Part shown: piece by piece, positions 15,066 through 27,645 of the stretch
Position numbering within the stretch: the first letter of the stretch is position 1
Layout of the letters: every line of letters begins with the position of its first letter
Source: Tyto alba
Lineage: Eukaryota; Chordata; Aves; Strigiformes; Tytonidae
Length of the DNA stretch: 64,000 nucleotides
Direction: 5' to 3'
Assembly: GCF_018691265.1 (NCBI RefSeq)
Contig: NW_024881300.1
Span: 5,779,546 to 5,843,545 of the forward strand
Translations under genes and position numbers: made by a program
Notes under the pieces: generated by a model
The model's input: the letters and a program-made list of their open reading frames with translations, nothing else
Database searches by the model: none
Told to the model about the DNA's origin: nothing

Positions 15066-16185
15066 AAAACACATGTACAAGACCTAGCAGAAAAGCTAGT
15101 TTTAACAAATATCAACATGCTTAATTTATGTTTGAAACTCACACAGAATCAGTGTTTTCTCCCAGAAAATTATTAATCCATCTAATTGACATCTTCTAAG
15201 AAAAAATTGTTCCATCAAAAAATTTCTGACCACCTCTACTCTTTTTATTATGTACTCTATAATGAATCTATAACAGTGAGAATTCAGTGCTAATTCAATA
15301 CAAAATGAACTAACAGAGTAACTACCAAGAAAAGATGCTGGCATATAAAGCAAATATAGTTATGGTAAATGGGAAGAGGAGTCAAGATACAATTCTACAA
15401 AGACTTAACAACAATCTTTAAATAGATGGGGAGCTTCTTCATGCTTCACACTTATGGAAAGCTTGATAAGCGATATAGTAAATATTGACAGTCTTTGTGA
15501 ACTGCAGAAACCACCAACACACTGAAGTGATATGGAACTGGAAAGAATAATGCTATAAGCATTGATAAGTTTATAAACACCAGCATTTGAAAGCTATAAA
15601 CAAGAAATCAGAAGTACAAAAAGACAATCCATTAGTTTCCCTAAAATCAAGTAGACTATTCCTCATGGATGTGCTGGGTAGAAAACTTCAACACACACAA
15701 GTATTTACTGTCACTTAAATTACAATGCCATATTCATAAACTATAAATAGGTTCCATTTCCTCCAACTTATGAGTAAGTAGGCCAACTATAAATACAGCT
15801 TCACTTTAGGGATATACAATGGCAACCACAACTTGAACACAGACAGATGCGAGTGAACTGTTTTCACATAGAGGTATGCTGCAGGACATTTCCTCATGAT
15901 GCTCAGGAGCCATGCGAGGTGCCTTAAACTCCCTCTGAAGTTCATGAAGCCAACTTGAGCCATGCTCAGGAGCTATCAAGTGGAATTTAATCTTGTTCAG
16001 ATTTAGATCTGACTTCATAAATCACTTTCTTCCCCAAGAAAGCATATTTTACACTATCCCCACCTACACTGAGATTTTGATATCAACTGCCAGTAGATTC
16101 CTCCTCCCCTCCAATATATAATAAAATTTCATTTTCATCAAAAACTTTTGGAATAATTGTACAAACTCAAATATTTGAAGCAATA

Positions 16186-16205
16186 TTTTTTTTTTTTTTT
16201 TTTTT
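16186..16205 (+). repeat. Poly(T) run, 20 bp
   Basis: An uninterrupted T run is followed by GTGGGGAGGG. On the FTO sense strand it is poly(A). No associated retroposon body was identified. Confidence 0.95.
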
Positions 16206-17973
16206 GTGGGGAGGGAGTAAATGTAAATGCTAGAATGATCAATTTACTCACTGGAAAGCTCTTAGCTTTTTAAAGTTTTCATGTCTATTTTTAAATCCTT
16301 TGGGGGGGAAAAAAAACCTTTATAAGTGTATTTATGAAAAAATCTTGTATGTGGCAAAAATATTAATTACATATAGATATCAAAAAAAGTTTTGATCTAA
16401 ATATATCAAATATTTCTTTCTACTCTTGTCAATCAAATCTTGCATAGAATTTGCAGTGGTTTTAAAACACTATAATTTTTACCTAACTTGCTGAACGTGA
16501 AGAAACAGAATCAATTGATGAGTCTGAATAGACATAGCAGCTTTATTTTTTGTTAATTTATAGCTCTCTGACTCATTTTTCCCCTCCACATGCAAGCTTT
16601 ATATTAAAGTAAAAAGTTTTCAAGCATATTACAATGAATCCTCACACACACTATTATTACTTTAAGTTCATGTTTCTTTAACTTAAAATGTTAATGAAAA
16701 AAATATTTATCTACAGTACTACTGAAAAAAAAAAAATTACCTGACATAAAATAACAATGTCTGCGGCAAACATAACAGAGAAAAGTTCATGAACAAAATA
16801 ACACATCTACTGGTCAGGGAATCTTTTCTATTCAGTTTCTAAGCCAGTTGATGTTTTATGTCCAGGAAACTGTAAACATGATTATTTCAGTTGAAGGTTA
16901 AGTAACAAAGTCACCCATTTTTTCAAAACTAATAACAAATCTAACAAGAGAATGCACATGAAAGTATAAGCTATTATTTTTACATTATGGTCTTCAGCCA
17001 AAACCAACTAAAGTCAACCGGAACTCTTCCCATGTTTTGAAGCAGACATCAAAGGATTTTTAGAAGGAACAAAAATCAGTTGTGAATTATGAAACATAAC
17101 AGATCATTTGCAAATTCAAATCAAGATCCTAAATTCTAATCTTATGTTTGCAAAACTGGAAGCCATTAAAAAAAATTCCAAGGCTTTATTCAAACATTGT
17201 TAGGAAAAAAATAAACAAAAATCCTCATATCTGTTCTTAAATAAAAATGGGAAAGGCATTTAAAACTAAAAATGAAATATTTAATGACTCTTCAACTACA
17301 CTTTTCCCCCCCCTCAATAATGCATTTAAAAATTTTTTAAATAACTAAGATCCTGCAAAGCCTGCCAGACAACAGGTCTTTTAATGGAAAACTTTCACCC
17401 TTCCCAACTACAGAAATGTTGGCAAGTCCTCTGTAAAACATGCATTAGCACCACAGCATGCCTAGACAAACTGTATACACTTCCAAGTAAATACAGTAAT
17501 ACTTCTATACAAAACAAACCTAAAATGATCTTTCCAAAGAAAGAGTAGTAAAATCAGAATAAAGCAGAAGCGAGGATATATATGATGAATAATACAATAA
17601 AGACAGTGATCTCAACTACAATGAAACATTTTACAGAATAGAAAATATGCACATGCATTAACCTGAAATAGGTATTTGACAGATTCTGATTTCTGGGCTC
17701 TTAGTCAGGAATTTAATCACACCAATTTTTAAATCTACTTAGAGAATAACCAATAAGCCAGCTGCAGTAAACACAGGTATATTTTGTACAGGTTTTAGTA
17801 GAAATAAAGACAGGGCTTAAATACAGGAAGTACCATGATGTATTCAGGAGCATGTGGCAAACCTAGACTAGTGTGCAGGTGTGCTTATGTACATACACGC
17901 AAGGAAACAAAACAGAGCTTCAGGGATTTAAGATATTTATATCACTAGTCAATTCCTACCTCCCATCACTCAC

Positions 17974-18604
17974 CTTCACAGCTGTAACTATACACAGCAA
18001 CAGTTGACCTTTCAACCAGATTCTCGTCGTGGTGCCAGCTCACTGCCATGTTGCCCATTCCAAAATAAGGTTCTTGTTTCAAGTACAGCATTTGTAGCGG
18101 ATCCATATAATTTAATAAAGTCACATTGTAAGATGTTCTGTTCTTTAGACTTACATAGTCATCCTCTGGTACACAACTGCTTTGGTCTTTTGAAACAGAC
18201 TCTTGCTCCCTATCTATTACAGTAGTATCTTTAATTTCTCTGGCCTTGAACAAATTTTGTCCTTGTAATGCCTTGACTGCTTCAATATGTAAGTAGTCAT
18301 TAAGTCTGATTAATGCTTTACAAGCATCATGTATTTCAGGACTGCAATATTTTATATCATAACCTTCAGTAGGCCAAGGAACTGTAAACAATCTTGTGTT
18401 CAAGTACTTGTAAGTGCATCCTGGATTTCCAATTAATATGCGAGACACTGGGGTAACAAAATCTTTTCCTTTGATCCTTACAAGATCTTGAAAGAAACAA
18501 TTGTGTTTTCGCAAGGTCAGAAAGCCTTCTTGTACCATATCATGCAGCTCTTCAGGTACTGTATCAGATGTTCTGAAAATCAGCTTGGAATATTTTGTCT
18601 TCCA
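17974..18604 (-). CDS. FTO: FTO exon 3 (N6-methyladenosine RNA demethylase, catalytic core part)
   Basis: This internal exon encodes 210 codons plus one base of FTO, a nuclear Fe(II)/2-oxoglutarate-dependent dioxygenase of the AlkB family that removes methyl groups from N6-methyladenosine and m6Am in RNA. The minus-strand acceptor is a pyrimidine-rich tract then TTTAG|TGGAAG. The donor is GAAG|GTGAGT, leaving phase 1. Signature segments in order are [55 protein letters not shown] and YSYSCEG. Assuming a 15-residue exon 1, the Arg of PVSRIL falls at residue 96 and the Tyr of YKYL at 108, matching human substrate-pocket residues. The HxD iron ligands in HHDEN fall at about 232 and 234, one beyond human 231/233. 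The part between EAVKAL and YNVTLL is strongly diverged from mammals. There is no stop or frameshift. The second His ligand and the C-terminal domain lie in later exons outside the window. Confidence 0.97.
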
Positions 18605-21600
18605 CTAAAGGAGGAAAAAAACCCAACCAAACAAAGAACAAAAACAGCAAAAGAATTATTCTTTTTACAGAAACAAAAGTATTTAATATATTCAAGAACA
18701 GACAAGGCTAAGTTGACAAGTTATCAAGCATGAGTCTAGAATATGGTGAAGAGGTCCCTTTGCTTCAATCAGTGTGCTTTGTATCTGTAGCCTTCGAACA
18801 GCACAGTGAAAATATCCTTATAAAGTGTAACTACTGAAATCAGTAACTGTAAATTTTAATGATTTACAGATATAGGCTACAGTCAGATGCGTGGGTATAG
18901 GTTGATGGGAATTCTAAGTATTCTTTCACAATCATACTTAATAATGACAGAGCATTATATATTGTGACATACAAAGATTATTATTGCATGATTTGTTCCA
19001 TTATGCAAGTGATAAGTATAAAAGAAAGAGCATGAACAGTTCTATAGCAGTATCCAGTATTTCTTTAAATAATTCTGTATATTGGACAAACTCAGGTCAG
19101 ATTAACCAGTTACTACATTACATATGGTATTATGGCATATTTAAAAAGCCATTTTTACTACATATTTTTAAACCATTTAATATCCTGAATTCCTGACATG
19201 AATCACACACATGAAATTCCAAACAATTATTACAAACTGGAGGGAAATAATATGATGTAAAGCAACTAAATGCCTGAAAACATGCACCAGAAAGGAAGCA
19301 CACAGATCTTACAAAGGTAACAACATTGTATTCCCCTCCTGAACTTCAGAGGTAATGTCTTCTACATTGTGTTGCCTTCAGAGGCAAGTTACCTTTGGGT
19401 TGTGTTTCAAGATTATATGCTTAAAAAATATTTTAGCATTAAGTTTTACACGGTATATTTAGGATCGTACCTTAAACAAAAAAAAAAAAAAAAAACAAAC
19501 ACACACACACACACACAAAAAAAAAACACAAAAACAAACAAAAACCCTACACTGATATCTCAGACCAAATCAGGAAATGGAAACACATTTTCGATATATC
19601 ACGTGAAAATGGTTTGGTCGTCTTTAAATCTCCAACCAGTCACTGTGCTATGTCCTACATAAGGAAAGCATTAAGGGATCAGAACACAGGGTGAAAGCTG
19701 GGTTCACACTGGACACCTTGTTGTTTTGGGGGGATGGGAAAGGGGGAGTAATCATGTACTCTGTGTTGTAACTCTGACAGCAAGTATTAAAGGCCAATTC
19801 ACTGTTAGCTCTGAAAGAAGTAGATGCATTACTAGCAACTACAGGATGAAAAAAAAAAGGCACATTTGATGCTCAATTCCTCATATGAACGCTACACATA
19901 CAATTTTAAATATACAAATGCTTTAACTTCTAATGGTGGTACTCACCACAGAGAATCACCCAATCAGAGATGACCCAAGTGATAGAATAAAGTTAGAAAT
20001 CAGCAATAAGGACCCCTGATAAGCAAACTGCCACTTACATAATGAATTGATAGTATGTACTTCAGATATTTGTGAGTTGCCCTGTTGATCATAACTGGCT
20101 TTAAAAACTACACAGTTTCAGCCTATGATTTGGTGTCCATTTCTAAAACCTTTCATCGGGGAAGATGCATTGAAAGAGGTTGTCAGTGAAGTTTTGCTTG
20201 TAACAGAATTTCTTAGCTTTGTTCAGACTGTTTATTTCCATACCTGACAGGATACTGTAGATTTTTTACTTGCACACTACGTAACCAAACACCCCTTTCC
20301 AACATGTTCAAAGAACACTGTTTTATAAGGGGTGGATCCTTAAAGGAGTAAGGCAGGTCTCTTCAGAAAAGACAGACTATAAACCTAAACTGTATCTGAT
20401 ATTCTATTTTGCCAATTTGTTGTCTTCAAACTCTCATCCTTCCTTTCTTCTCCATCTGTAGTACATTTAAGCATCATGGACCTTGTAATATCTACAGCTG
20501 TGTTTCAAGTAACATTCCATAACCACTATATGAATTTAAAAGGTGCTTGTGATGCTTATGATTACCACAGATGCTTAAAAATACCTAGCATGCAAACAAA
20601 CACTACACCAAAAATATAATTCTATATGATGCAAAAAGAATGTATCTAATCTCTGTGAAGGTTTGAAGAGGTCTGATTTCACTGCTTATCTTCTTCCCAT
20701 TGTCTTCTACATTTATGGGTTACTGATACTGAGCAAATGAGATGGCACTTGGGCAACCCTAGCTTCATCTTCTCTTTTCACATCAGCTCCACAAGATTGT
20801 GGATTTACAAAGATTGGAAAAATAAAAAGATGATGGGCATAGCAGCTCTTGGCAGCGTAGCAGGACAAGGAAGGAGGTAACAGTAAGATGCCTGAGTCTC
20901 AAAAGAGAGAAGAGCTTCTTCATGAACATTAGTTTAAGACTGAAAAGAATCTGTTTGGGTTTTGGTTTGGTTTTGTTTTGTTTTTTGTTTTTAAATAACA
21001 AAAATAATAATGATTCTGTTAAGCTCTCCTACACTTTCCCTTGCCCTTACCCACAGAAGTGCTTTTATTGCTAACAGATAGCTATGTGTTTTTATATTAT
21101 TACCCCTACAGCTGTTAAAGATCTCAGTCAAGAGCTTACTTCTACCGTGTTCAGCACTGTAAGAATACAGAGAAAACCATGCTTTTCCTAAGCTTCCTAC
21201 AACCCAAATAAACCAGAAAGGTAAAAGAAGCATATTGATTGCTCAGTATCACAACTGTAATCCCATGGCAAAACTGGAGTTTGACTTCATGCTTCTGAGT
21301 CACAGTCCAGTACCCAACCCATAAAGGCATCTTTCTTCTTCTGTAGTGTGATGTATGCTAAACTTCTCTTTGCCTCAGAATTCTGTAAAACAGAAATTCA
21401 TCCTTGCAAAGAGTCAGACCAATTTTTATGCTACCATATCTATCTTTGAGCTATATATCAATACAAGAAAGGTGACATGTCTGTAATGTAATCACGGTTG
21501 CTGTAGCTGTTCGAACTACGAGATTCTTTCTTATGCTTTTCATCTTACCGTGTTCCCACTTGATCTGAATGAACCTAAAATTCTTGCCATATGTTTTGTA

Positions 21601-22229
21601 GCTGACCTAGAAAGATCCCAGAAAGATGTAGAATATTCTATTAATTTTGTGATGCGCTGCCATACAGTCATTTGGTTTACTACTTATGTCACTATTGGGC
21701 CTGTTTTAAATTTTATTTGGTTTCATTTGAGGCATGCATTCCAGTTTCCAGTTCATTTTGTAAGCATTCCTAAGGGTTATTTACTGTTTTAAAGTTGAAC
21801 TAAACCAAAAAATTTCAAATTTCTATGTTAACATTTTCCCTATTTTGCCAAACCTGAGCTTAAAGTATAGATATCTTCACAACTCTGAAAAAACAAACAG
21901 CAAAAAAACAACCTTAAAAGAATGGCGACATGTATTTTATTTTAACAAAGCATAAGAAACAGTGATTCATTGTTACATGAGTTACCTGGCACTCAGGTAC
22001 TGATACTCAGGACAAAATCCTAAAGTTATATGAAGTTTACGGAGTGTTCATTCTTGAATATCCCAATTATAAAGATCTTATTTCTCACCACCTGGAAGCA
22101 CACTATCAGCCATCAGGATACCTTTTTCATACCAGATTTCACAGTGTCTCTTTGAAGAAAGATTTATTGTTGTTCAGTGCAAACAGCCATTTTAGTCTTA
22201 AACAAGCAGAGTTAAAATAAATACATTAC
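18605..22229 (-). other. FTO: FTO intron 2 (3,625 bp, complete)
   Basis: This complete intron lies between exons 2 and 3. On the minus strand it begins GTAATG and ends in a long pyrimidine tract followed by CCTTTAG, a good acceptor. It interrupts FTO exactly between a Leu codon (TTG) and a Trp codon (TGG), phase 0. Its content is AT-rich unique-looking DNA. The only clear structured feature is a compound A-rich and CA-repeat tract at 19474-19545, plus a G/T-rich stretch at about 20954-20993 that is A/C-rich on the gene strand. Short open frames on the plus strand (for example 21550-21792) have no recognisable similarity and look like chance. Confidence 0.9.
19474..19545 (+). repeat. Compound poly(A)/(CA)n microsatellite
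   Basis: About 18 A's are followed by roughly ten CA units, another A run and A/C-rich CAAA units. It lies in FTO intron 2, about 870 bp from exon 3, and is likely polymorphic in length. Confidence 0.95.
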
Positions 22230-22307
22230 CAATTGATGGAAATCGGCATCGGCTGGTGTCATATATGGAAGTCTATTCTCTCCAAGTTCTTCAAGAAGCT
22301 TTTTTTT
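22230..22307 (-). CDS. FTO: FTO exon 2 (N-terminal region, 26 codons)
   Basis: This short 78-bp coding exon was found by reading the minus strand upstream of exon 3. Its translation is 26 residues, beginning KKKLLEELGENRLPYMTP and ending DFHQL. It aligns without gaps to the human FTO stretch around LLEELEDTWLPYLTP and EFYQQW, which follows the 15-residue exon 1 peptide. The acceptor is ACCCCTTCAAAACAG followed directly by eight A's. The donor is CAATTG|GTAATG. Joining to exon 3 gives [11 protein letters not shown], in phase 0 with no frame disruption. The exon encodes the N-terminal helix before the catalytic domain. The eight-A run at the 5' edge encodes Lys-Lys-Lys and creates a second in-frame AG nine bases downstream. 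Confidence 0.95.
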
Positions 22308-24714
22308 CTGTTTTGAAGGGGTAAAATTGAAGTAGAAAATTAGACTGAAAAGCCATGATATAAACAGCCAACTACAAAGCTAGTTGTATAAAAAAGACAA
22401 AAACAGCCGCAATTATTTCTCTTACTACCTTCAGTTCTGGAAAATTTAAATAAGAAAAAATGGATGCAAGAAAATCAGTGGAGCTTTTCCACTTACAAAG
22501 CAGTAATTCAGAATAGGTAATTTCAGAACACATGAGTACTCTCTCCAAAATTATTTTTTAGATAATCAGTCCTTATTGCACTCATGAAAATCCACCTTGG
22601 TCTAATATTCTTCAGAACTGCGCCTACTTTACATACATTTCTTCTTTCTTTTTCATTTTATTTTCTACTTTGATTTGTGGATCCAATGGGTACAAGCTCA
22701 TATTCCATTCCATTAAATGCTTCAATAATATACTTTATTAAAACAACGAGCCTCAATGTTGGGCATACTCTAAAGTGTTTCCTGAAAAGTGTGTACGAAG
22801 GAAAAAGAAAACATCATCTGCTGTACAGCAAAGGCCCTACAAGCTGACAATATTTAAAATGCCATCCTCAGGACCTGCCATCCCAGCAGCCTGCCCCAAA
22901 TCTGGTTTGACCCTGGCAGTGAGCTACAAACCGGCTGACTGTGGAGACTTTCTCTGTCTCCTTGCTCTCTTGACTGCCTTTTTACTTCTGTTTTTGATTG
23001 AGAGTATCTCCACCAATGTTTATGCAACATGACCCCTAAGAAACTGTTAAGGTAAAAGACTGATTTTCCCCAAACTGTATTTTATTAATAAAAATAGAAT
23101 TTTTGTATTCATTACAATCAATTGTGAAGGTAAAGATTAGGAAAGTGCAAGAGACTTTTGAAACATGCCGTCAGATTTTTGGAATCAAACAATCCCAATC
23201 CACAACAAGCCCACACTTACCTACCCACAGTCTAACTAAACATGACAGAAATACAGATTAACAACAGTGTAAAAGCTGTTACAGTGGAAATATTGGCTTA
23301 GAAAATTAATATACCATTTCCTTTATTATTTCTTTCTTTTAGCTTGCAAGGATGGTTTCTCTACAAACTTTGATCATTAATACATATATACTAAGAAAAA
23401 TGCAACTCAAAGATCATAAAACTACATCTGCCATAATGTTTGAATACTTCAGATAACAGGACAGAAATTGTTATTTTTATTACAATATTTTCAACTAAAT
23501 AAGCACTATCACAAGAAATAATTGAAGCTGCAGCTTGCTCAATACTTTTATGTTGAGAGAGCAAGACCAGATGGAAAGGGAATACAGTTTTTAAAGGAAT
23601 GATAAGGGTGTAGTACAAAGGAACATGCAGAATAAGTTACAAAAAGGGTATCACTAAAACTTTCATTAAACCAAGTTATATGGGAACAACTACATATTTC
23701 ATCACCTAGATATCACTTCAAATTATTGCACAGACAAGAGAATTTATTGTTAAAAATACTTTTTTTTTCTTCTTGTAAATTCCCTTTTCCATAATCTTTT
23801 TGGGTTGCATATACAGGTCAAAACAGATTGTTCTATTCCGGCATTCCTATTTTAAAAAGGAAGAAATACTACATGTAGTAACTAATTCCTGGCTCATAGA
23901 AAACACATAAACAAGGAAAGCTGAACTATGCCAAGTGTTGCAGTGTATTTCATTCTGTGACAGTGAATTTCACTTATAATGCTACACATCATGAGGATGT
24001 GTAGAAGATTTTAAAGTTTACAGCTAACAGATCAGTCAAACTAAAATAAGAGCAGGTAGCTCTCCCTTACTCATCTCCACACTCACAATCTGCTGATCAC
24101 CAACTCGACTGAGAAAAGCAGCACTGAAGTTTCTGAACTGGTAATGGCATTTCTCTAGGTCCCTAGTTTTCTTTGGGGACAGGTTGCTGATATGGTGACA
24201 CGAAGTCATTGGTGAAAGTGAGCATAATGTAACTTCAGATTGAGTTGGCAGAAAATGGCATGCTAATTGGCTGCATATTCTAAACCAGTAGCACTTCTTT
24301 ATTACAAGAAGCTTGCTACAATTTTATTACGTGAAATCACTGAAAACATTAGATTAATTAGCTTTGTTATCTGTAAGATAAACCATATTAAACTGCAGAG
24401 AGAACCCACGTGTATATTTCAACATGGACATTTCCCACATCTGTGGGAAAAAAAAAAAAGGTGGGAAGAAGTGAGATTCTGACAATTTTTGTCAAGTACC
24501 AGCCTCTTGGCAAAAAGCACACAACATTAAAATGCACTCTTGTGTATAGGTAGTACTAGTTCACATTTGATTGTCAGATCTGGCTAAGTGCCGCTCCTCA
24601 GCTTGATGTACAGACTAATACACACAGTTGGGTGGTATAACATGCTGCTCATCTCTTATGCAAGAAGCTGTCACACAGATGTCAAAACCATCAAGCTACT
24701 CACAAATGCCTCCA

Positions 24715-24720
<6 letters not shown>

Positions 24721-24750
<30 letters not shown>
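24721..24750 (+). repeat. Poly(A) run, 30 bp
   Basis: Thirty consecutive A's are followed by GAGG, in FTO intron 1. This is the longest pure homopolymer seen in the window. Confidence 0.95.
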
Positions 24751-24755
<5 letters not shown>

Positions 24756-25280
24756 AAACTGAAGATCTGGCTATACCAGCTGGCTGATGTGTAAGTCTAA
24801 GCACTGTTACATAAGCATTGCACATAGGCTCTTTCAACACATAAACCACTAAATAAATAAAATAGTCTTCGCTTGAAGGCATTGGGCATCTTAAAAAGCA
24901 TTTTTCTAAATCTGAATTTTGCATTATAAAACTTATTAAGAGTGCAACAGTTTATTCAGGTACCAGTATTATGTTTCAGACACTATAAAAAACAATGTGA
25001 TTTTATATATATACATTAGCGATGCCAATACATGAAAGACAATCTTATGTGCACCATCCCTATAATGCCATTATACACTGTGCAGTGCCCAAGAAACCTT
25101 GTTAACTGTTGTACTTGAGCCTTCAGGAAGGAGAAAATCTCTGCAAATATTTTATTTTGTAGGCTGCTGTGAGTGTTAATGAATCTATTATATCTGACTG
25201 ATAACTGGAATGAATACCAGAAGCACTAATGACCAATTTTAGAGTGTGTGATGAACTTCCTGCAGACTTAACAATCGCTG

Positions 25281-25303
25281 CTCATTTATTACCAATAAAT
25301 GAG
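25281..25303. repeat. Inverted repeat, 10-bp arms with 3-bp loop
   Basis: CTCATTTATT, then ACC, then AATAAATGAG. The arms are exact reverse complements. The structure is AT-rich and sits in intron 1 of FTO. It may be chance given the base composition. Confidence 0.85.
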
Positions 25304-27625
25304 TTTATTAATGAGATGATTGGTTGTAAAATTCAGTAAGTAGAATAGTAATAAATGGAATCTCTCAATCACTACACATATCTTTTTCTTTTTTTCCTTA
25401 AGATTTTTCATGGCAATAGCAATAATGCGTTTTATGTTACAGAGCAGGAGAAATAATAGAAACTCAGCTAATAAACAAAGTCACAAGCCAAAACGCAGTT
25501 ATGTTACACACACATGGTTTCTAATTTTCAAATTAAGTGGTATAAGGGAAAGATGGGACTTAATGACATTTTCTGGCCAAGAAGCATGACAGTGTAAAAA
25601 TTTTTGCAGTTGACATATTTCCCTGCAGGGTGTCAATACCATTCTCAAAAGGTTTCATTTCTCTCTTAAAATTAAGACAAAAGTTCAATATCTAGGGTAC
25701 AAAGGCTTGTGAAGGCTTTAGTGTTTCAAACATAGAATTCTCATTTAGCATCATCATCAAACAAGTCAGAAGACAACAGTCATTTTCCAATTTACAGATC
25801 ACTGTCTTGGCTGAAACAATGTATTAGAAAAACTAATTTTATTGAAATCACATTGAAATATTATTAAAATTAATTCTGACTGCTATGTCACAATTTCTAA
25901 CACATGAAAACACTGAAAACATTAAGAAACAAAAGTTTGTTTCCCCCCCCCCAGTACTTAGCATAAAACACAGTGAAGAATTTATTGAAGATACTGCATT
26001 TTTTAACACAAGGGAGACTGAAGGAAATGCAACTAGTATTTATCTCTAAAAATATAAGCCTGTTTGCTGCCCTGCATTCAGAGAGGATGTCAGCTTCACT
26101 ACATCAAATAATCTCTCTGGACCTGGAGCAGCATCCCATACAGGTGGAAAAAGCCAGTTACACAAGTCGAAGACATGGACAGATACAACAGTGCCTATGA
26201 AACATGTAAGGATGTTAGGTTTTAGTTATACAACAAGAACTCACTCTGATGAGCTGTTAAAGTATGCACTTTATTCAAACCAGTAGACTGCCAAATCGCA
26301 TGACTGTTACTCATTATTTTGGAAAAGCCCATCTCATTATTCCCTAAAAAAGATTTTATTCAGCAAAGACATTATTTTGAAACTTCTGACATGCATGTTC
26401 CTGACCTCTGAGGGGATGCAAGCAACCTTTTTTCAGCCACTGATTGCGTACTTTGGCCTTACAATCAGCATTAATGCAGAGTGAAGCAAAAGATGAATCG
26501 TGCTATGATAAAGATACGTGAAAGAAGACAATTCAAACAAAAACTGAATATCTCAATCTCACTGTTGCATTTACCTTCTTATTTTAGTAGTTCTTAGATA
26601 TTTATTATATACAAATATTTCATATATACTTCACACTAGGGAACAACCATTTTTAATACTCTGCAGATGGCTGAGAACTGTCTGGACTCTTCAAATCTAC
26701 CTTTCAGACAAGCTGGTGCTTGACTGATGTGAAGAAACAAGCACAACAACAAAACAATTCTACATACTCATATACCATCTTCCCCGCAGAATAACTGAAT
26801 TTTCTGATTCACTACTTGACTCATGTCACAGTGACTTTAAGTCCCACTTAACGTTGCCTTAACTTCATCAGGTCAATGATTTTTTTGGTTGGGTTTTTCT
26901 GATTGTTTGTTTTTCTTGTTGTTTTGGTTTGGTTTTTTATAATCAAGAAAAATGGAATATGATCCTTATTCTTACTTCTCTCTACCCCCAGCAATCTTAC
27001 AGCACAGAGGTAAAAGAAAGCTAATCATTTTACCTAGCCTGAATTTTACCCATCTCATGTATACATCTGACAAATAATCTTAGTGAGGCTGAAGGAGGGA
27101 ACAAGATACTGCTGGAAGTGAGAATACCAGAGGCAGGCCTGGTAGCTCTGAAACACCAGCTCCTCTCACAACCTACATAAGTCCTTCTGCCTTAACTCCT
27201 TTCATTAAAAGTTCTTAAAACGTTGGCTAATTTTTTCATCCTAAAAAGTTTTGCTAACTGCCCACTGCAGTTTTTACACTTTTGAGAATACTTCACTCCA
27301 GAGCAGAACTAGTAAAACACGTAAGGTTTTTTTTTGTTGTTTTCAATGCAATCCAATGTGTTTGCAGAAATTTCGGGGGCAGCTCCTAAAAAACAGGGCC
27401 TCTATTCAAAGTATAAGAAAATATCATCTCCATATCCAATACTGTTTTTCCCAATAGTCTTTTGTTTTCCAAAAGGTTTAGCAAGGCACTCTGAGAATGC
27501 ATAATGTCATGAAAGAACGATCTGGATCACACGTTCAGATGCAAACCTTTGGTTTTCCAAAAATCCCTCCTATTAGCTTTTTCCCCACATAAGAATGTAG
27601 ACTAGGGCCTGTATTTATCTTAATC

Positions 27626-27645
27626 TTTTTTTTTTTTTTTTTTTT
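27626..27645 (+). repeat. Poly(T) run, 20 bp
   Basis: An uninterrupted T run in intron 1, flanked by AATC and ATAATC. Confidence 0.95.

Larger units (their letters stand above)
1..17973 (-). other. FTO: FTO intron 3, 5' part (3' end outside the window)
   Basis: This is non-coding sequence downstream of the FTO exon 3 donor. The donor reads GAAG|GTGAGT on the minus strand, close to the vertebrate consensus. I searched by eye for the next FTO coding block (the segment around the WHVGF and GDCYFML motifs of known FTO proteins) and did not find it, so intron 3 is at least 18 kb. The DNA is AT-rich, and open frames in it are short and unconvincing. Recognisable content is a 20-bp palindrome at 1732-1751, a pyrimidine-rich tract at about 4196-4375, poly(A) at 5407-5433 and 6225-6241, a GC-rich LTR-like fragment near 9103-9190, a GC-richer patch at 14890-15065 and poly(T) at 16186-16205. 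I saw no RNA gene and no CR1 3' end. Confidence 0.85.

Noticed and set aside
1..17973. FTO exon 4
   Set aside because: I searched by eye for the minus-strand coding of the WHVGF and GDCYFML region and found nothing convincing, so it is probably beyond position 1.
18004..18225. Plus-strand open frame opposite FTO exon 3
   Set aside because: It is a shadow of the real minus-strand coding exon.
21641..21670. Sequence AATTTTGTGATGCGCTG resembling the flank of a human FTO intron 1 variant
   Set aside because: It is in intron 2, on the opposite strand to FTO, and matches over only a dozen bases, so it is coincidence.
24700..24924. Poly(A) run of 30 as a retroposon tail
   Set aside because: No recognisable retroposon body or flanking duplication was found. 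Similar A runs are scattered through the whole window.
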